NCBI RefSeq assembly: GCF_000003195.3
Contig: NC_012874.2
Coordinates: 61,013,768 to 61,077,767 of the forward strand
Direction of reading: 5' to 3'
DNA: 64,000 nucleotides
Origin: Sorghum bicolor
Lineage: Eukaryota; Streptophyta; Magnoliopsida; Poales; Poaceae
A program made the position numbers and the translations under genes. The notes below the pieces were generated by a model. It was not told where the DNA came from and did not search any database. It saw only the letters and a program-made list of their open reading frames with translations. Of the stretch, positions 10,353-21,731 are shown piece by piece; within the stretch, counting starts at the first letter, position 1, and each line of letters starts with the position of its first letter.

Positions 10353-13209
10353 CCAAGAGACCTTACAGAATGTCTCCAGCAGAGTTAGCTGAACTAAAAG
10401 AGCAGCTAAGAGAATTGCAGCAGAAAGGTTATATCAGACCTAGTTCTTCACCATGGGGAGCCCCAGTCTTGTTTGTGAAGAAGAAAGATGGAAGTATGAG
10501 GATGTGTGTGGATTATAGGTCTCTAAATGAAGTCACCATCAAGAATAAGTATCCCCTACCAAGGATAGATGACCTTTTTTATTAGCTTAAAGGAGCCAAG
10601 TATTTCTCTAAGATTGATTTGAGATCAGGTTATCACCAGCTCAAGATCAAGAATAGTGATGTTCCCAAGACAGCCTTTGTAACCAGATATGGACAATACG
10701 AGTTTACAGTGATGTCTTTTGGATTAACCAATGCCCCTGCCTATTTCATGAACCTCATGAATAAGGTATTCATGGAAGAGTTAGATAAGTTTGTTGTAGT
10801 CTTCATTGATGACATACTTATCTACTCTAAGAGTGCTGAAGAACATGGGCAACACTTGAGAGTAGTGTTGGAAAAGCTAAGAAGACACAAGTTGTATGCT
10901 AAATTCAGCAAATGTGAATTTTGGCTTGAGAAGGTTGCATTTCTAGGCCACATCTTGACAGCTGAAGGAGTTGCAGTTGACCCTGAGAAAGTAGAAGCTG
11001 TCTCCCATTGGCAGCAACCCACCAATGTGAGTGAGGTTAGAAGTTTTCTTGGATTAGCTGGATATTATCGAAGGTTTATAGAAGGATTTTCCAAGATAGC
11101 CAGACCCATGACAGAGCTTCTTAGGAAGGATAAGAAATTCACTTGGACAGAATCATGTGAGAAGAGTTTCCAAGAGTTGAAGAAGAGACTGACAGCAGCA
11201 CCAGTGTTAACTTTACCAGACATTCACCAAGATTTCATCATATACTGTGATGCCTCAAGACAAGGTTTAGGATGTGTTCTCATGCAAGGAGGAAAAGTGG
11301 TTGCTTATGCATCCCGTCAGCTTAGACCTCATGAGCAAAATTACCCTACCCATGATTTGGAGTTAGCAGCGATAGTACATGCTCTCAAGATTTGGAGGCA
11401 CTACCTCATTGGAAACAAGTGTGAAATCTACACTGATCACAAGAGTTTGAAGTACATCTTCACACAGTCAGACTTGAACCTAAGGCAAAGAAGATGGTTA
11501 GAATTAATCAAGGACTATAACCTTGAGATTCATTACCACCCAGAAAAGGCCAACGTGGTAGCAGATGCCCTAAGCAGAAGGTCATATGGTCAGCAGCTGG
11601 TGCCTAAGAACACTCACCTACAAGAAGAGGTAGCACAGTTGAACATGCATATAGTACGCCAACCTCAAAATGGCAGTCTGATGGTGCAGCCAACTCTTGT
11701 GGAAGAAATCAAGCAGACACAACATAAGGATAAGGATCTGATGAAGATTCGTGAGCAAACTGGAGAAAATAAAGCTCCATACTTTAGAGTGGATAACAAA
11801 GGAGTATTGTGGTATAAAAACAGGATTTGTGTGCCCAAGGAGGGAAGTTTCAAGAATTAATCCTTGATGAAGCCCATAACTCAGCTTATTCTATCCACCC
11901 TGGTGCCACCAAGATGTACATGGACCTAAAAGAAAGATATTGGTGGAATGGCATGAAAGCTGATGTGGCACGATTTGTTGCACAATGTGATGTATGCCAA
12001 AGGGTTAAAGAAGAGCATCAGAAACCAGCAGGCTTGCTCCAGCCATTGCCTATTCCTGTTTGGAAATGGGATGAGATAGGCATGGATTTTGTGAATGGAT
12101 TACCCAAAACTCTGAAAGAAAATGATTCAATATGGGTAATAGTGGACCGCCTTACCAAGGTTGCTCACTTCATACCTGTGCGCACCAAATATAGTGGAGA
12201 CAAGTTAGCCCAGTTATATGTGGATAACATAGTCAAATTGCATGGTGTGCCAAGTAGGATTGTATCTGACCGAGGTACCCAATTTACCTCTAAGTTCTGG
12301 AAAAGTTTGCATGAAGCTATGGGAACCAAGCTAGATTTTAGCTCAGCTTATCATCCTCAAACAGATGGTCAGACTGAAAGAATAAATCAGATTATGGAAG
12401 ATATGCTAAGAGCATGTGTGCTCACATATGGTAAAGATTGGGAGAAAAGCCTAACTTATGCAGAGTTCTCCTATAATAACAGTTACCAAGCTAGTTTGGG
12501 CATGTCACCTTTTGAGGCCCTGTATGGAAGAAAATGTAGAACCCCATTGATGTGGTCAGAAGTTGGAGAACGAACCTTGCTTGGACCAGCCCTTATAAAG
12601 GAAGCAGAATATCGTGTAGCTGAAATCAGAGAAAAATTGAAAGAGGCACAATCACGTCAAAAGAGCTATTCTGATAAAAGAAGGCGAGAGTTATGTTTTG
12701 CAGTTGGAGATTTTGTGTATATCAAAGTTTCTCCTATTCGAGGAACTCGAAGGTTCCAAGTTAGAGGCAAGCTAGCACCTCGGTATATTGGACCATATCA
12801 AGTATTACAGAGGATTGGAGCTGTAGCCTATCGTGTTCGGCTACCTGAAGAAATGTCAGATATACACAATGTGTTTCATGTCTCCCAATTGAAGAAATGT
12901 CTCAGAGTACCAGAGGAACACATATCGCCAGACACAGTTGATTTACAAGACGACCTAAGATATCAAGAAGTGCCAATAAAAATACTAGATACAGTCACCA
13001 AGCAAACTCAAACAACAACAGTCCGAATTTGTCGTGTTCAGTGGAGTAGACACACAGAAGCAGAAGCAACATGGGAAAGAGAAGATGCCCTGAGAGAAGA
13101 GTTTCCCCATCTATTTAGGACCCAGCCGAATCTCGAGGACGAGATTCCTTTTAAGTGGGGTAGGTTTGTAACATCCCAAAAATTCACATTCAAAAATCAC
13201 TCGCATTAA
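10353..13209 (+). pseudogene. Gypsy pol: RT, RNase H, integrase, chromodomain-like end; broken
   Basis: After the frameshift near 10348 the frame continues with RT motifs ([19 protein letters not shown]; catalytic FIDDILIYS at about 10805), RNase H ([17 protein letters not shown]), and then the integrase HHCC zinc finger (HPGATKMY...CDVC, about 11900-12000). The DDE core follows, with GMDFVNGLP, SDRGTQFTS and QTDGQTERIN (about 12080-12390). A chromodomain-like end is near 13000-13110 (RICRVQWSR...ATWERED). Breaks: a TAG at 10583-10585 just before the conserved [11 protein letters not shown] region, and a second 1-nt loss near 11855. The frame runs through the polypurine tract and stops inside the 3' LTR at 13209. 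The copy is not autonomous. Confidence 0.92.
13151..13166 (+). other. Polypurine tract of the gypsy element
   Basis: A purine-rich stretch (AAGTGGGGTAGG) lies immediately before the TG that opens the 3' LTR. It is the expected primer for plus-strand DNA synthesis. It also codes for part of the pol C-terminus. Confidence 0.75.
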
Positions 13210-15802
13210 AAATTATTTTCAAAATATATTTCAAAAACTATAAAATAATTTGAGCTCTATAGTATCTCCATCTAATCCATCCATATTTTTTTCGCGCACA
13301 AATAACAGCAAGTACCAGCAAGCTTACATGCAAGAAAACATAGCAGTGCACCTACACGAATATATATCTCATGCATGCATCCATGCATGCAGGACGAGCA
13401 TGCACCGTCCATTTGCATGCACCTACATGCAAGGACATGGTGATTAGGCACCGTCCATTTGCACGCACCGTGCATGCAAATGAGACATTGCCATTTGCAT
13501 GAAAATTAGGCACCGCCCACCGTCCTGTCGTCCTGTGTAGCCATGCACTACAGTAGCAATTCTAATGGCACGAAGCTGAGCACCAGAGGCATAACCTCAC
13601 TCCTCTGGCCTATAAAAAACCAGCCTCGGGTGCTCACTCTCACCACCCGAGAAACACATTCACTCACTCGCTCACTCGCTTTCACTTCGCGTATACCGTA
13701 TACGGCCATACGCACAAGCCGAGCTCGACTGTCGTCGCAAGACGAGGTGAGCAGCTCATGAGCATCCCCTTACTCTTCTCTGTCTTTCTGTAGTATTTTT
13801 CTGTATTTTTTCTTGTATTTGTCTGTACCGATTCACTGTTAAGAACTCCACGAATAGAGCCATGACATACAGAAGAGCTCTAATGACCCCTGCTAATTTC
13901 TCTCTAACCATGCATGCGTGGGCCATAAGCATTAACTCCAAATAGTACATGCATGCATGCAACATGCACTACCAGCCAAGCAAATGTCTACGTGAAGTAT
14001 CCATTCCTTAATCATCGTTAGCCTTTTTCGCATGATTAAATTCCGGCCATTTCACAAATACCACATGCTAACTCTGATTTCAATAATTCTTTTTCCTAAA
14101 TTAATCTAAAATCATGATCTACCTCCCATATTAATTTCATGATTTTTGGAGCTCATTTGAATTTATATAATTATTTATCTGTGCCTGTTGTCTGTGTCGT
14201 TCGTCGCGTATTTTAGTTGACGGAGTGAACGAGCCGGAAAACGAGAACGTTGGAAACGAGTACCGCGAGTTTGACGCCGAGGACCCGGACTGTCAGCAGG
14301 AGTTTGCTGAGGACGCCGACGGAGGCAAGGCCAACCGATCCCCTTTGATGCATATTGATCCTATTTTTAAACACAACCCGTAGAAGCCGTTTTAAATATT
14401 GCATGTACGATATATGTAAGAAGTATTTTCGCTGCTTAGTTAAAACCTGTTGAATAGCCATCCTTGAATTGATATTACCCGGTAATTGTCTTGTTCGAAC
14501 CTAGGAACAAATAATATGCTACGACAGAAATATCATTATTTAGTATGCTTAGGACTTGTTACTCATCCTGAATACTCATCGCTATATTTTTCAAATATAA
14601 TGATTTTAAAAGTAAAAGGTGTGAGTGGTGAAAATAAATTGTGGGTATTATGAAAGGGTTACTGAACAAGTTATAGATGTGATTACTATGGAGATGGGGC
14701 GGATGGGATCTCTTTTGGGGATGCTCTGGTGTTGTGGCTTATACCTTGCGGGGTTAAGCGAAAAGATATCCGCCTTGTCTCGATTAAGGACTGAGTTGAT
14801 GATTCATCTTGCCTAACTCATTTATCGTACAACCACTCGCCTTGCATGGAAAAGGCTTAGTCTAAATCCCTCTAGTTAGTATGGCAATCACCTGGAGGCA
14901 GGTGTGCAACGGGACACTAAGTGATGTATGTAAAATTATGGAAATATATGAAAAGAGCTTTGTGAATTATTGTGGTATCACGAGATGTGGCCTTAGTGTT
15001 CCCGTGGTGAGCGCCATTACTTAGCTATGGAGGGTAATGACTTTGATGGATCTGTGCTTGCACGACAGTGTAAGTTATGGTATCCTACTTGTGGGAAAAG
15101 CGTACAACCTCTACAGAGTGTAAATCTATCTGGATAGTCGTGTCTGCGGTCTCGGACGGGTTATGGTTTGGTTTCAACAACTAGATGGGTTGGTATGAGT
15201 GAAAACATGAGAGTGAGTGTGATTTTGGAAATAAATGGTTGACTGCCATTTTGTTGTGGGAACAAGGGTTCAACAACACTTAAAATTGTGATCAAACCCC
15301 CATTTTCAGAAATACTATCATATGTGGAAAAAGAGTTCTTTTACAACAGTATTTGTGAAATGAAACCTTGCATGTGTAAAAAGATAGCTTTATGCAAATA
15401 AAATTAAGCCTCATCCTTGATTTATCCATATGCATATATATTGTTATCCCCTTCCGTAGGGTAAGGTTAGATTTGCTGAGTACTTTGTACTCACCTTTGC
15501 TTTATTAAACAGAGGAAGATCCGGACTTCGATCCCGAAGTGGCGTTCGAGTAAGGTCGTGTCTGCACCCAACTAAGCCTGTGGCATTGGGACTCGTCAGA
15601 TGTTCGATGGCGATATCGTTTGTTTCTGGGTCCTTTGGACCTATGTTGTATTTTGGTGTCTTATTATTATAGCGTGCCTTCTTTGTCCACGCTTTCCGAA
15701 GACTACTGCGCTGAAACTTATCTGATGTAATAAATGTGTTACTAGCCTTCTGGGACTAGTATTGTATCACATTTGAGTTCCTGGTTTACCAGGGGCGCTT
15801 CA
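13167..15802 (+). repeat. 3' LTR of the gypsy element
   Basis: The LTR is 2,636 bp, a copy of 4479-7114 with about 32 substitutions counted by eye, mostly transitions, and no net indel. TATA box copy at 13611-13617. Confidence 0.97.
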
Positions 15803-16310
15803 GCTGGCCACAAACTTTTCAGGCAACACACAAGGGAATTATTCTAGTTCCTTTGTTAGTGCCTATATCTCATGTGCTTGTTCAATCACAGAACGGTTAT
15901 CCACCATTTTGTAATCAAACAGCTGCTCCAGGAGATACAGCTTGCTACCAGCACCAGAAACCCCAAACTTAGCCTCAAGCGCATCCCATAATTCCTTCAC
16001 AGTGGTGCAAATGATATAGTTGTCAACATACTTTTTACCGAGTGCACTAATCACGGCGCCTCTGAAGAGGTTATCGGATGCCAGGAACTTTTGCTCCTCC
16101 TCAGGAGTAAACTGTTCCGGCTTCGCCTCTGCGGCGTGAAAGCAACTCGTAGGAGTTAACCACAAAATCATTCTCGCGCGCCACCGTTTATAGTTTAAAC
16201 CATCAAAATGATCCGGTTTTAACGCAGCAGCAAAAGCACTAACAGAAAAATGTCTAATATCAGGTTTTTGAATTGTTAGAAAATTAGATATTTTAATGTT
16301 TGATTTAATC
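15803..16310 (-). pseudogene. Copia gag, N-terminal part
   Basis: The minus-strand reading gives a copia gag start (LKPDHFDGLNYKRWRARMIL, about 16160-16220) followed by the UBN2-type region (ALGKKYVDNYIICTTVKELW). Stops lie at 15863-15865 (a glutamine position) and 15839-15841. Upstream, the frame is open to a stop at about 16309-16311 without an ATG, so the start codon is lost or lies elsewhere. It continues at 4478 on the other side of the gypsy element; residues on each side of the junction fit one frame. Confidence 0.88.
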
Positions 16311-16860
16311 TAGAAAATTACGCATAATATAGTGGTGGCATATATATGCACGTGTGCAATTGTATCACTACTCAGATTAGAGATAAACATCGCAAGAACT
16401 ACTGCAACTACAGCAGACATACTGAAAATGAAAAACAATCGTTTAAGATTGTATCCCGAGGAGGGACCAGTGACGAAGACACCGACGGCTCCATTCACAC
16501 TAGTCGACATAGTGTGTTGCTCGAAGTAGTGGACCTCAGTCGATGCAGGAAGATGTTCGCAGTGCAGTCCCGCGAACGTCCACCAGGAAGAAGACGAAGA
16601 CGAAGTAGTCGCAGTCCCGAACGTCCACCAGGAAGAAGACGATCCCGGTCCGCTGGAGTGGAAGAAGACGATCTCGCCGGCGAGCAGTCACGGAAGACGC
16701 TCCCTAAAAACCTGATTGCCCGCACACCCGAGAAGGTGTCTCGATGCAGGGCGTTATGTTCCAGAGGCCTGCTCTCCCGATCTCTGTGCGCGCAGAGGTT
16801 CGGGACGGGATGAACAGAGAGCAACGCGACTGGAATGGAAATGAATGACTGATTGTGTCT
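16311..16860 (-). other. Copia 5' leader / inner LTR part, boundary unresolved
   Basis: This is GC-rich sequence between gag and the recognisable LTR. It holds two copies of a 47-bp direct repeat starting at 16564 and 16611 (core AACGTCCACCAGGAAGAAG). No primer binding site was recognised, so the division between LTR and leader cannot be drawn. ORFs here overlap on both strands and show no family features. Confidence 0.5.
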
Positions 16861-17222
16861 CACACAGGAAACGATTTCCTCTCTTTCCTTATTCACCAAG
16901 CGTGTGCCACGTCACGTCACGTGACAAGACACGACACGGCTCGGCGGCAGCGATGCGCGCGCGTGGTACCTTTTTTCTCTTCCTCAACTTCTCTATAGGA
17001 GCTATCAAAGGCCACCTATTTAAGTTGAGTTAATACATGGTCAATAATCAATACGGTATTAAACCGTTTTTAATATAGCATTTATATTTATTTAAGTTGA
17101 GTTAACACATAGTCAATAGTTAATACGGTATTAAACTGTACGTTTTTAATATAGCATTTATTATGAGCCTTTGAATTAATCATTAAATATAATATAGGTT
17201 AAAAGCCCATTTATATTCAACA
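16861..17222 (-). repeat. Right (5') LTR of the copia element, recognisable part
   Basis: It aligns with 108-418 and ends TTCAACA at 17222. It differs from the left LTR by an internal tandem duplication of about 77 bp (about 17014-17090 and 17091-17166; each with TATTTAAGTTGAGTTAA and CAATACGGTATTAAAC or close variants), present once in the left LTR at about 286-360. Confidence 0.8.
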
Positions 17223-18110
17223 GCAGTGACATTGTCGACTTTAAGATGTGTTGGCTTTTTACTCTCGAAGGTGCATATAGAGGAAGGATTTGTGTATAGG
17301 GATGGATAACGTACATGCATGTTTGTGGATATCTGTGTCTCTACTATGTTGTTGGCAAAAGAAAGGAGTGGTGGTGAATCATATATATGTTTGCATTCAC
17401 AGGATCAATTATCTCACATTTTCGCGAAGAGAAACTAATCATTCAGCGGTGTGTGACAAATTCAATATGCCAACGTGTGTTGGTGAGCACATCATCGCTC
17501 AATCCGGAATGTAACAACGACTTTTCTAAGGTCGTTTCCTCCAAAATTACAAATAAAGTCACACCTTTTTCCTCTCTTTTTTTCTGTTTGCCCGAGAGGA
17601 ACGCACTTGGGAAGAATGATGACGGAAATTATTCTAATTTTGACCAAATTTATATAATAAAATAATTATTATTATAATACCAATTAAGTATTATTAGATT
17701 TTTTCTTTAATTATATTTTCATAGGATACTCACTTTATGTTAAAAATCTTAATATTTTTTCTATAATTTTAATCAAACTTAAAAATGTTTTGACTCTCTA
17801 AGATTTTTAGAATGACTTATAATTTGGAATGGAGGGAGAAGTATATTTTCCGATGTGTACTGTACACATTGAGCAACGCAATTTTTTTGTAAAACAAAGA
17901 CGTCGACTTCGGCTGCGATAGGCCATGCATCCACACCGCACCAAATTTGGTCAGCCGCTCCACCCACCGGTACGACGAGCCTGATGCATGCATGGTCCCT
18001 GCTGGTAGATCCCCCTCTAGCTCGTATATGCATGCATGGTATCCGTTGTCTAGCTGCTACGGCCTACGGAGTACGGATACATACACACGTACGTACACGC
18101 TACGTGCATG
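17223..18110. other. Intergenic; truncated Stowaway-like MITE at about 17625-17838
   Basis: Bases 17625-17838 match the Stowaway MITE at 33045-33304, including the right terminal repeat (ATTTGGAATGGAGGGAG). The left terminus is missing, so it is a truncated copy. The rest is AT-rich or holds short CATGCATG runs near 17985-18040; no gene is supported. Confidence 0.6.
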
Positions 18111-18504
18111 CTAGGGCTTGTGCAGGATGCCCCTGGCGTACACGGCGGCCTCCACGACGGTGGTGATCTCGTCGGCGACGTCCGTGACGTTGCACCGGTT
18201 CCCCTGGAACGTGGCCGCCGCCGCCGCCGGCCTCGCCGCCGCCACGCAGTCCAGCAGGCTCTGGTTGCACAGCAAGTTGAGGTAGTCGTCTGCAAGAGCG
18301 TACGACGTACGTTCCATGCGCATGCATATGCACACACAGGCAAAGATCGAGTTAATTAACGCATCAATTATTAAAAACTAGCAGCAGGCAGGATGAAATT
18401 AAAACGAGAAATAAAGAGATCGAAGAGATCTTGTACTCGTTCGATATGATCTTGGAATAAATAAATAAAATGAATGAAGAGAATATAATGCTACAGTGAT
18501 GGAA

Positions 18505-18561
<57 letters not shown>

Positions 18562-19344
18562 CTGTTGCATGTATATGTATTACTATATATTACGTACTGT
18601 CGGTGGCCTGGACGCAGGCGTCGTGGAGCATGCAGCAGGCGTCGATGGCGTCGCAGGGGACCTCGCCGGGGCACCCCGTGTAGGACACGCCGCAGTACTT
18701 GCCGTAGCGCATCAGCGGCGCTGCTCATCATCGTCGTCATCGATGGCAAAAAAACATATCAGTCAGCTGCATATATATTAATTGGTTCCACGCACACAAC
18801 ATTCAGTTCAGGCACAGCGCACACGCAAGGCCTTTGCTTAGTTTATTAAAAAATCTAAAAACTTTTTAAAATTTCCCGTCACATATATAGAGCAATAAAT
18901 ATAGATAAAAAATAACTAATTATATAGTTTGTTCTTAATTTGTGAGATGAATCGTCTTTTGAGTCTAGTTATTAATCTATGATTAGATAATAATTATCAA
19001 ATAAAAACAAAAGTGTTACGACAGGAAACTAGACAAGGCCTAATACGTACCCGTGCAGTGCTGGGACTCGCACTCTCGGCTGCAATCCTGCGGATGCATA
19101 GATATGGATCATCGCACTGCAAATGACTATACCGAGTACATAGTGGAATTAGAGGTGTATATATGGGTCAGACCGATACCGAGTCGTCGTCGCCGCCACC
19201 GAAGATGCTGCCGGCGGCGGTGGGTGACTGGCTGCTGGCGACGGCGAGCAGCAGGATGAGAAGAGGAGCAAGAAGACGACGACGACTACACCGCCGTTGC
19301 AGGGGATGACGGCCGACGGCGAGCTCCCTTCTTCTTCCGTCCAT
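18111..19344 (-). CDS. PLA2: Secretory phospholipase A2, four exons, 167 aa
   Basis: Exons on the minus strand: 19344-19180, 19087-19051, 18720-18598, 18289-18111. All introns are GT-AG and the phases fit. The enzyme is a Ca2+-dependent lipase that cleaves the sn-2 acyl chain of phospholipids, acting in the secretory pathway or apoplast. A hydrophobic signal segment lies at residues 24-36, after an unusually long basic N-terminus. The calcium loop reads YGKYCG...GCPGE (about 73-87) and the active site DACCMLHDACV has His100. Twelve cysteines follow the signal, as in plant sPLA2s. The start is the first ATG in frame (19342-19344). Introns 2 and 3 carry a MITE and a (TA)n tract. From memory rice has an sPLA2 gene next to GF14d and FKF1, as here. 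Confidence 0.93.
18507..18560. repeat. (TA)n microsatellite in PLA2 intron 3
   Basis: A perfect TA run of about 54 bp lies between PLA2 exons 3 and 4. It is probably polymorphic in length. Confidence 0.97.
18829..19040. mobile_element. Tourist-like MITE (GGCCTTGTTTAG family) in PLA2 intron 2
   Basis: It starts GGCCTTTGCTTAGTTT and ends AAACTAGACAAGGCC. Flanks are CAA (left) and TAA (right), so the 3-bp target duplication has one change. Internal parts match the other family members (for example CAAATAAAAACAAAAGTGTTAC). Confidence 0.85.
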
Positions 19345-19432
19345 TCTTGGTTGATGATTCGGAGAAGTGATCAAAGGCTGGGTACTGGTGGCTGCGTTTC
19401 GGCGGATTATTATTTGAGCTGCTGAATGAGAG

Positions 19433-19446
19433 CTAAATATATATAT
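19433..19446 (-). promoter_or_regulatory. Possible TATA box of PLA2
   Basis: The minus strand reads CATATATATATTTA about 90 bp upstream of the PLA2 ATG. Position fits a core promoter, but the sequence is a simple TA run. Confidence 0.4.
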
Positions 19447-21150
19447 GAATGAATTATTAATAGGGGATTATAAGTGCGAAGTTAAGTTTGGTGTAGATTG
19501 GTTGGGAAAAACGCAGTGCTTCGCACAAACTGATGGATGGACGAGATGGCGATGAGTCGACGGAGAACCTGACCGAAACTAACAATATTTTGTTGCTTTC
19601 GTTTCCCTCTACTATCCATCATGAGTTTATTTAACCATATATAGCTATCTAGATGATGATAGATTACGTTAAGTAACAGTGTACTTGATCAACTGGCTAG
19701 TGCTTGACGCTTAATCTGGAGATGAACTTGGCAGGCGGGTCTATACGCTGTGCTGAATTGTTTTGAACGCTTTAGCAATAGGGAAACCTTTTGTCTACAA
19801 AAAATTTGGAGATGAACTGGCGGCGCACAACCAGATTTTTCAATTTCTCATAGTAGTGTGGGGTTCTCCTAGTGTTTTAGCATTCAAAATTTAGTATAAA
19901 CTTTCCCTAGTAAATACCTCCTAGTGAGAATTCTCTAGTGTTTTGACTACTAACTAAAAACACTAGAAGAACTCAACCATTTTGGTAGTGGCCTGTCAGC
20001 ATAACGCTAGCTCCAGAACTTTAGTACGCTAATTTGAACCTTATCTTCTAAAGAAACAAACAAAAAAAAAATCGATTCCGATCTATGTTAGTTGTTAGCT
20101 CAACTGCAAGAGCTAGCTAGCTAGCGGACCAACGCTAGGGCGCTCAGGGTGGTTGTCCGCCCGGTGATCTATCAGAGTCTGTGTCTGATCTCCACGTGAC
20201 CACCAGCTGCTTTGTTGCTCTTTGTTTGCCGGGACAATGCCTCGTCGCATGTCCTTGTCCAGTTGCCGTTTTCTTGGGGACTGATGATTATGGCCAAAAG
20301 CCCAAAAGTTTGGGTCAGTAATTTGACCATTCCTCTTTGGAAGCCAACCAAAAATGCTTTTCCAAACAACTCTTTATTTAGGCCGCTCTACTACCCAAGT
20401 TTTAGCACGCACAGATTTAGACCCTAACCCAAAGTGGGCTACAAAGTTTTCTGGGCTAGGCCATTGATTTTTCACCTTTTTGAACAGAAATCCAATGGGC
20501 CTTTAATCCACATGGCCACCAAGGCTTGGCTTTTCCAATGGTACAACTGAGGAGATGTTTGGGAGAGATTCTTGAGCAACTCCTAAAGCTGTTTTGGGAC
20601 TTTCTCTATTATAAACACTGCTCCATAGCACAGCGGTGTCTGACGAAGCCAGAAAAAAGGAGCTTCCACTAGGTAGAAGCTCCCTACCTGTCCTCTAAGT
20701 CTAGATCCCCTTTTTGCTCTCCTACACCAAGCTCGTAGGCAGGCCGTGGCGGTGGCGGTGGTGTGTGCATGGAGTAGTGGATCGAGGTGGGGCAAAGTCG
20801 TCGGCATGGACCTAATTCACGGCGCAAACAGACTAGAGCAAAGTGGCCAAGCCATGTAGGTGACGCACAGTTCTCGGAGTCGTCGGGGCCGGCGGAGACC
20901 AAAGCATGTCGAGACCATAAGACGCGAGACGACACCAAGGCGTGGTGCATGAAGGACAGGAATGTCGAGGAGCGATTGAGCAGAGTGAGCAGACTCCAAG
21001 GAGGACAGGGTGCGGAGCTACCAGAGTGGGCGGACGCAGGACACCAGGGCATGGTCGCGCAGAGCTGCGGGAGCAAGGGATGCTGGGGACGCCGAAGCAC
21101 GAGCACACCTAGGACAGGGACATTGAGGTGTGGCCACACGGAGGTACTAA
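19447..21150. other. Intergenic between PLA2 and the Harbinger remnant
   Basis: It contains a small inverted-repeat element (about 19862-19976) whose ends carry TTCTCCTAGTGTTTTAG and its near complement. Bases 20150-20600 and 20700-21150 hold several overlapping ORFs on both strands with no recognised family. I support no gene here. Confidence 0.5.
19862..19976. mobile_element. Small inverted-repeat element (MITE candidate)
   Basis: The left arm has TTCTCCTAGTGTTTTAG and the right arm CTAAAAACACTAGAAGAAC, which pair with one or two mismatches. The middle holds a further TCCTAGTGAGAATTCTC. Family not assigned and no clear target duplication seen. Confidence 0.45.
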
Positions 21151-21731
21151 GGCCAATCTCAATGGGCATTTCATGAGAGTATCATGCACATTAAGTAGGA
21201 CACCAACTCAGCAAAAAGAGAATGTTTGCATGAAATGTTTAGGAGAGAGAAAGAAATCGTTTAACCACGGTGAATGAGATAGCGTTGTTTCCAAGCTCTG
21301 GGAAATCATGTGAAATTCGCATTGAGGGTCATCGTTTCATCCTCCCAGATCCGGTGCACGGGCGGAGCCGCTTCGCCATCTTCCTGCGCGGTGCAGCAAT
21401 CTTCCTGCGCGTCACCACCATATCCTCCCGCCCGCACTCCACTTTGGCATCTTCCCTCCGACGGCGCGAGCGCAGACGCGTTCATCCACACTAGAGGCCA
21501 AATACAGGTGATTGCGGGCCAGAGCATTGAGGCGAAGCCCGTCCGCCGTGTGCCTGCTCGTCCGTTCGCCGTCCGCTATCACGCCATCTTGCCTCGTTCG
21601 CTGTCCCCCATCGCGTCGTGCCCGCGAATCGCCAATGATCCGCTGCCGGCAGCCTCTTTCGGGCGACGCGCACACGGCAGAGAAGGGAAGACGCGCCAGA
21701 CCGCCTTGGACTGAAGAAGCCCTCCAATCCG

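Larger units (their letters stand above)
4479..15802 (+). mobile_element. Ty3/gypsy chromovirus (Tekay/Del-like), full length, inserted in copia gag
   Basis: The element is 11,324 bp with LTRs 4479-7114 and 13167-15802, each starting TG and ending CA. It has a tRNA-Met primer site at 7117, a polypurine tract at about 13151-13166, and the order extra ORF, gag, protease, RT, RNase H, integrase, chromodomain-like end. Flanks are ACTGG (4474-4478) and GCTGG (15803-15807), a 5-bp target duplication with one mismatch. Removing the element and one copy of the target rejoins the copia gag frame. By eye the LTRs differ at about 32 positions with no net length change (about 1.2%), so insertion was recent. 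Long LTRs and the gag type suggest Tekay/Del. Confidence 0.95.
1..17222 (-). mobile_element. Ty1/copia LTR retrotransposon, interrupted, left end outside window
   Basis: Coding parts on the minus strand run in copia order from right to left: gag, zinc knuckle, protease, integrase, reverse transcriptase, RNase H. The right LTR ends in ...TTCAACA at 17222, and the same end is found at 418 in the left LTR, which begins before base 1. A gypsy element (4479-15802) sits inside gag, so the copia element is older. No primer binding site was recognised near 16.3-16.9 kb, so the inner edge of the right LTR is not fixed. All coding regions carry stops; the element cannot encode its own proteins. Confidence 0.9.

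Noticed and set aside
15863..16171. Copia gag as a separate 102-aa gene
   Set aside because: It is the N-terminal part of the copia polyprotein, cut by nonsense changes and by the gypsy insertion.
20583..21180. Overlapping ORFs on both strands, up to 161 aa
   Set aside because: Composition-driven, no motif, several frames open at once, no splice or family support.
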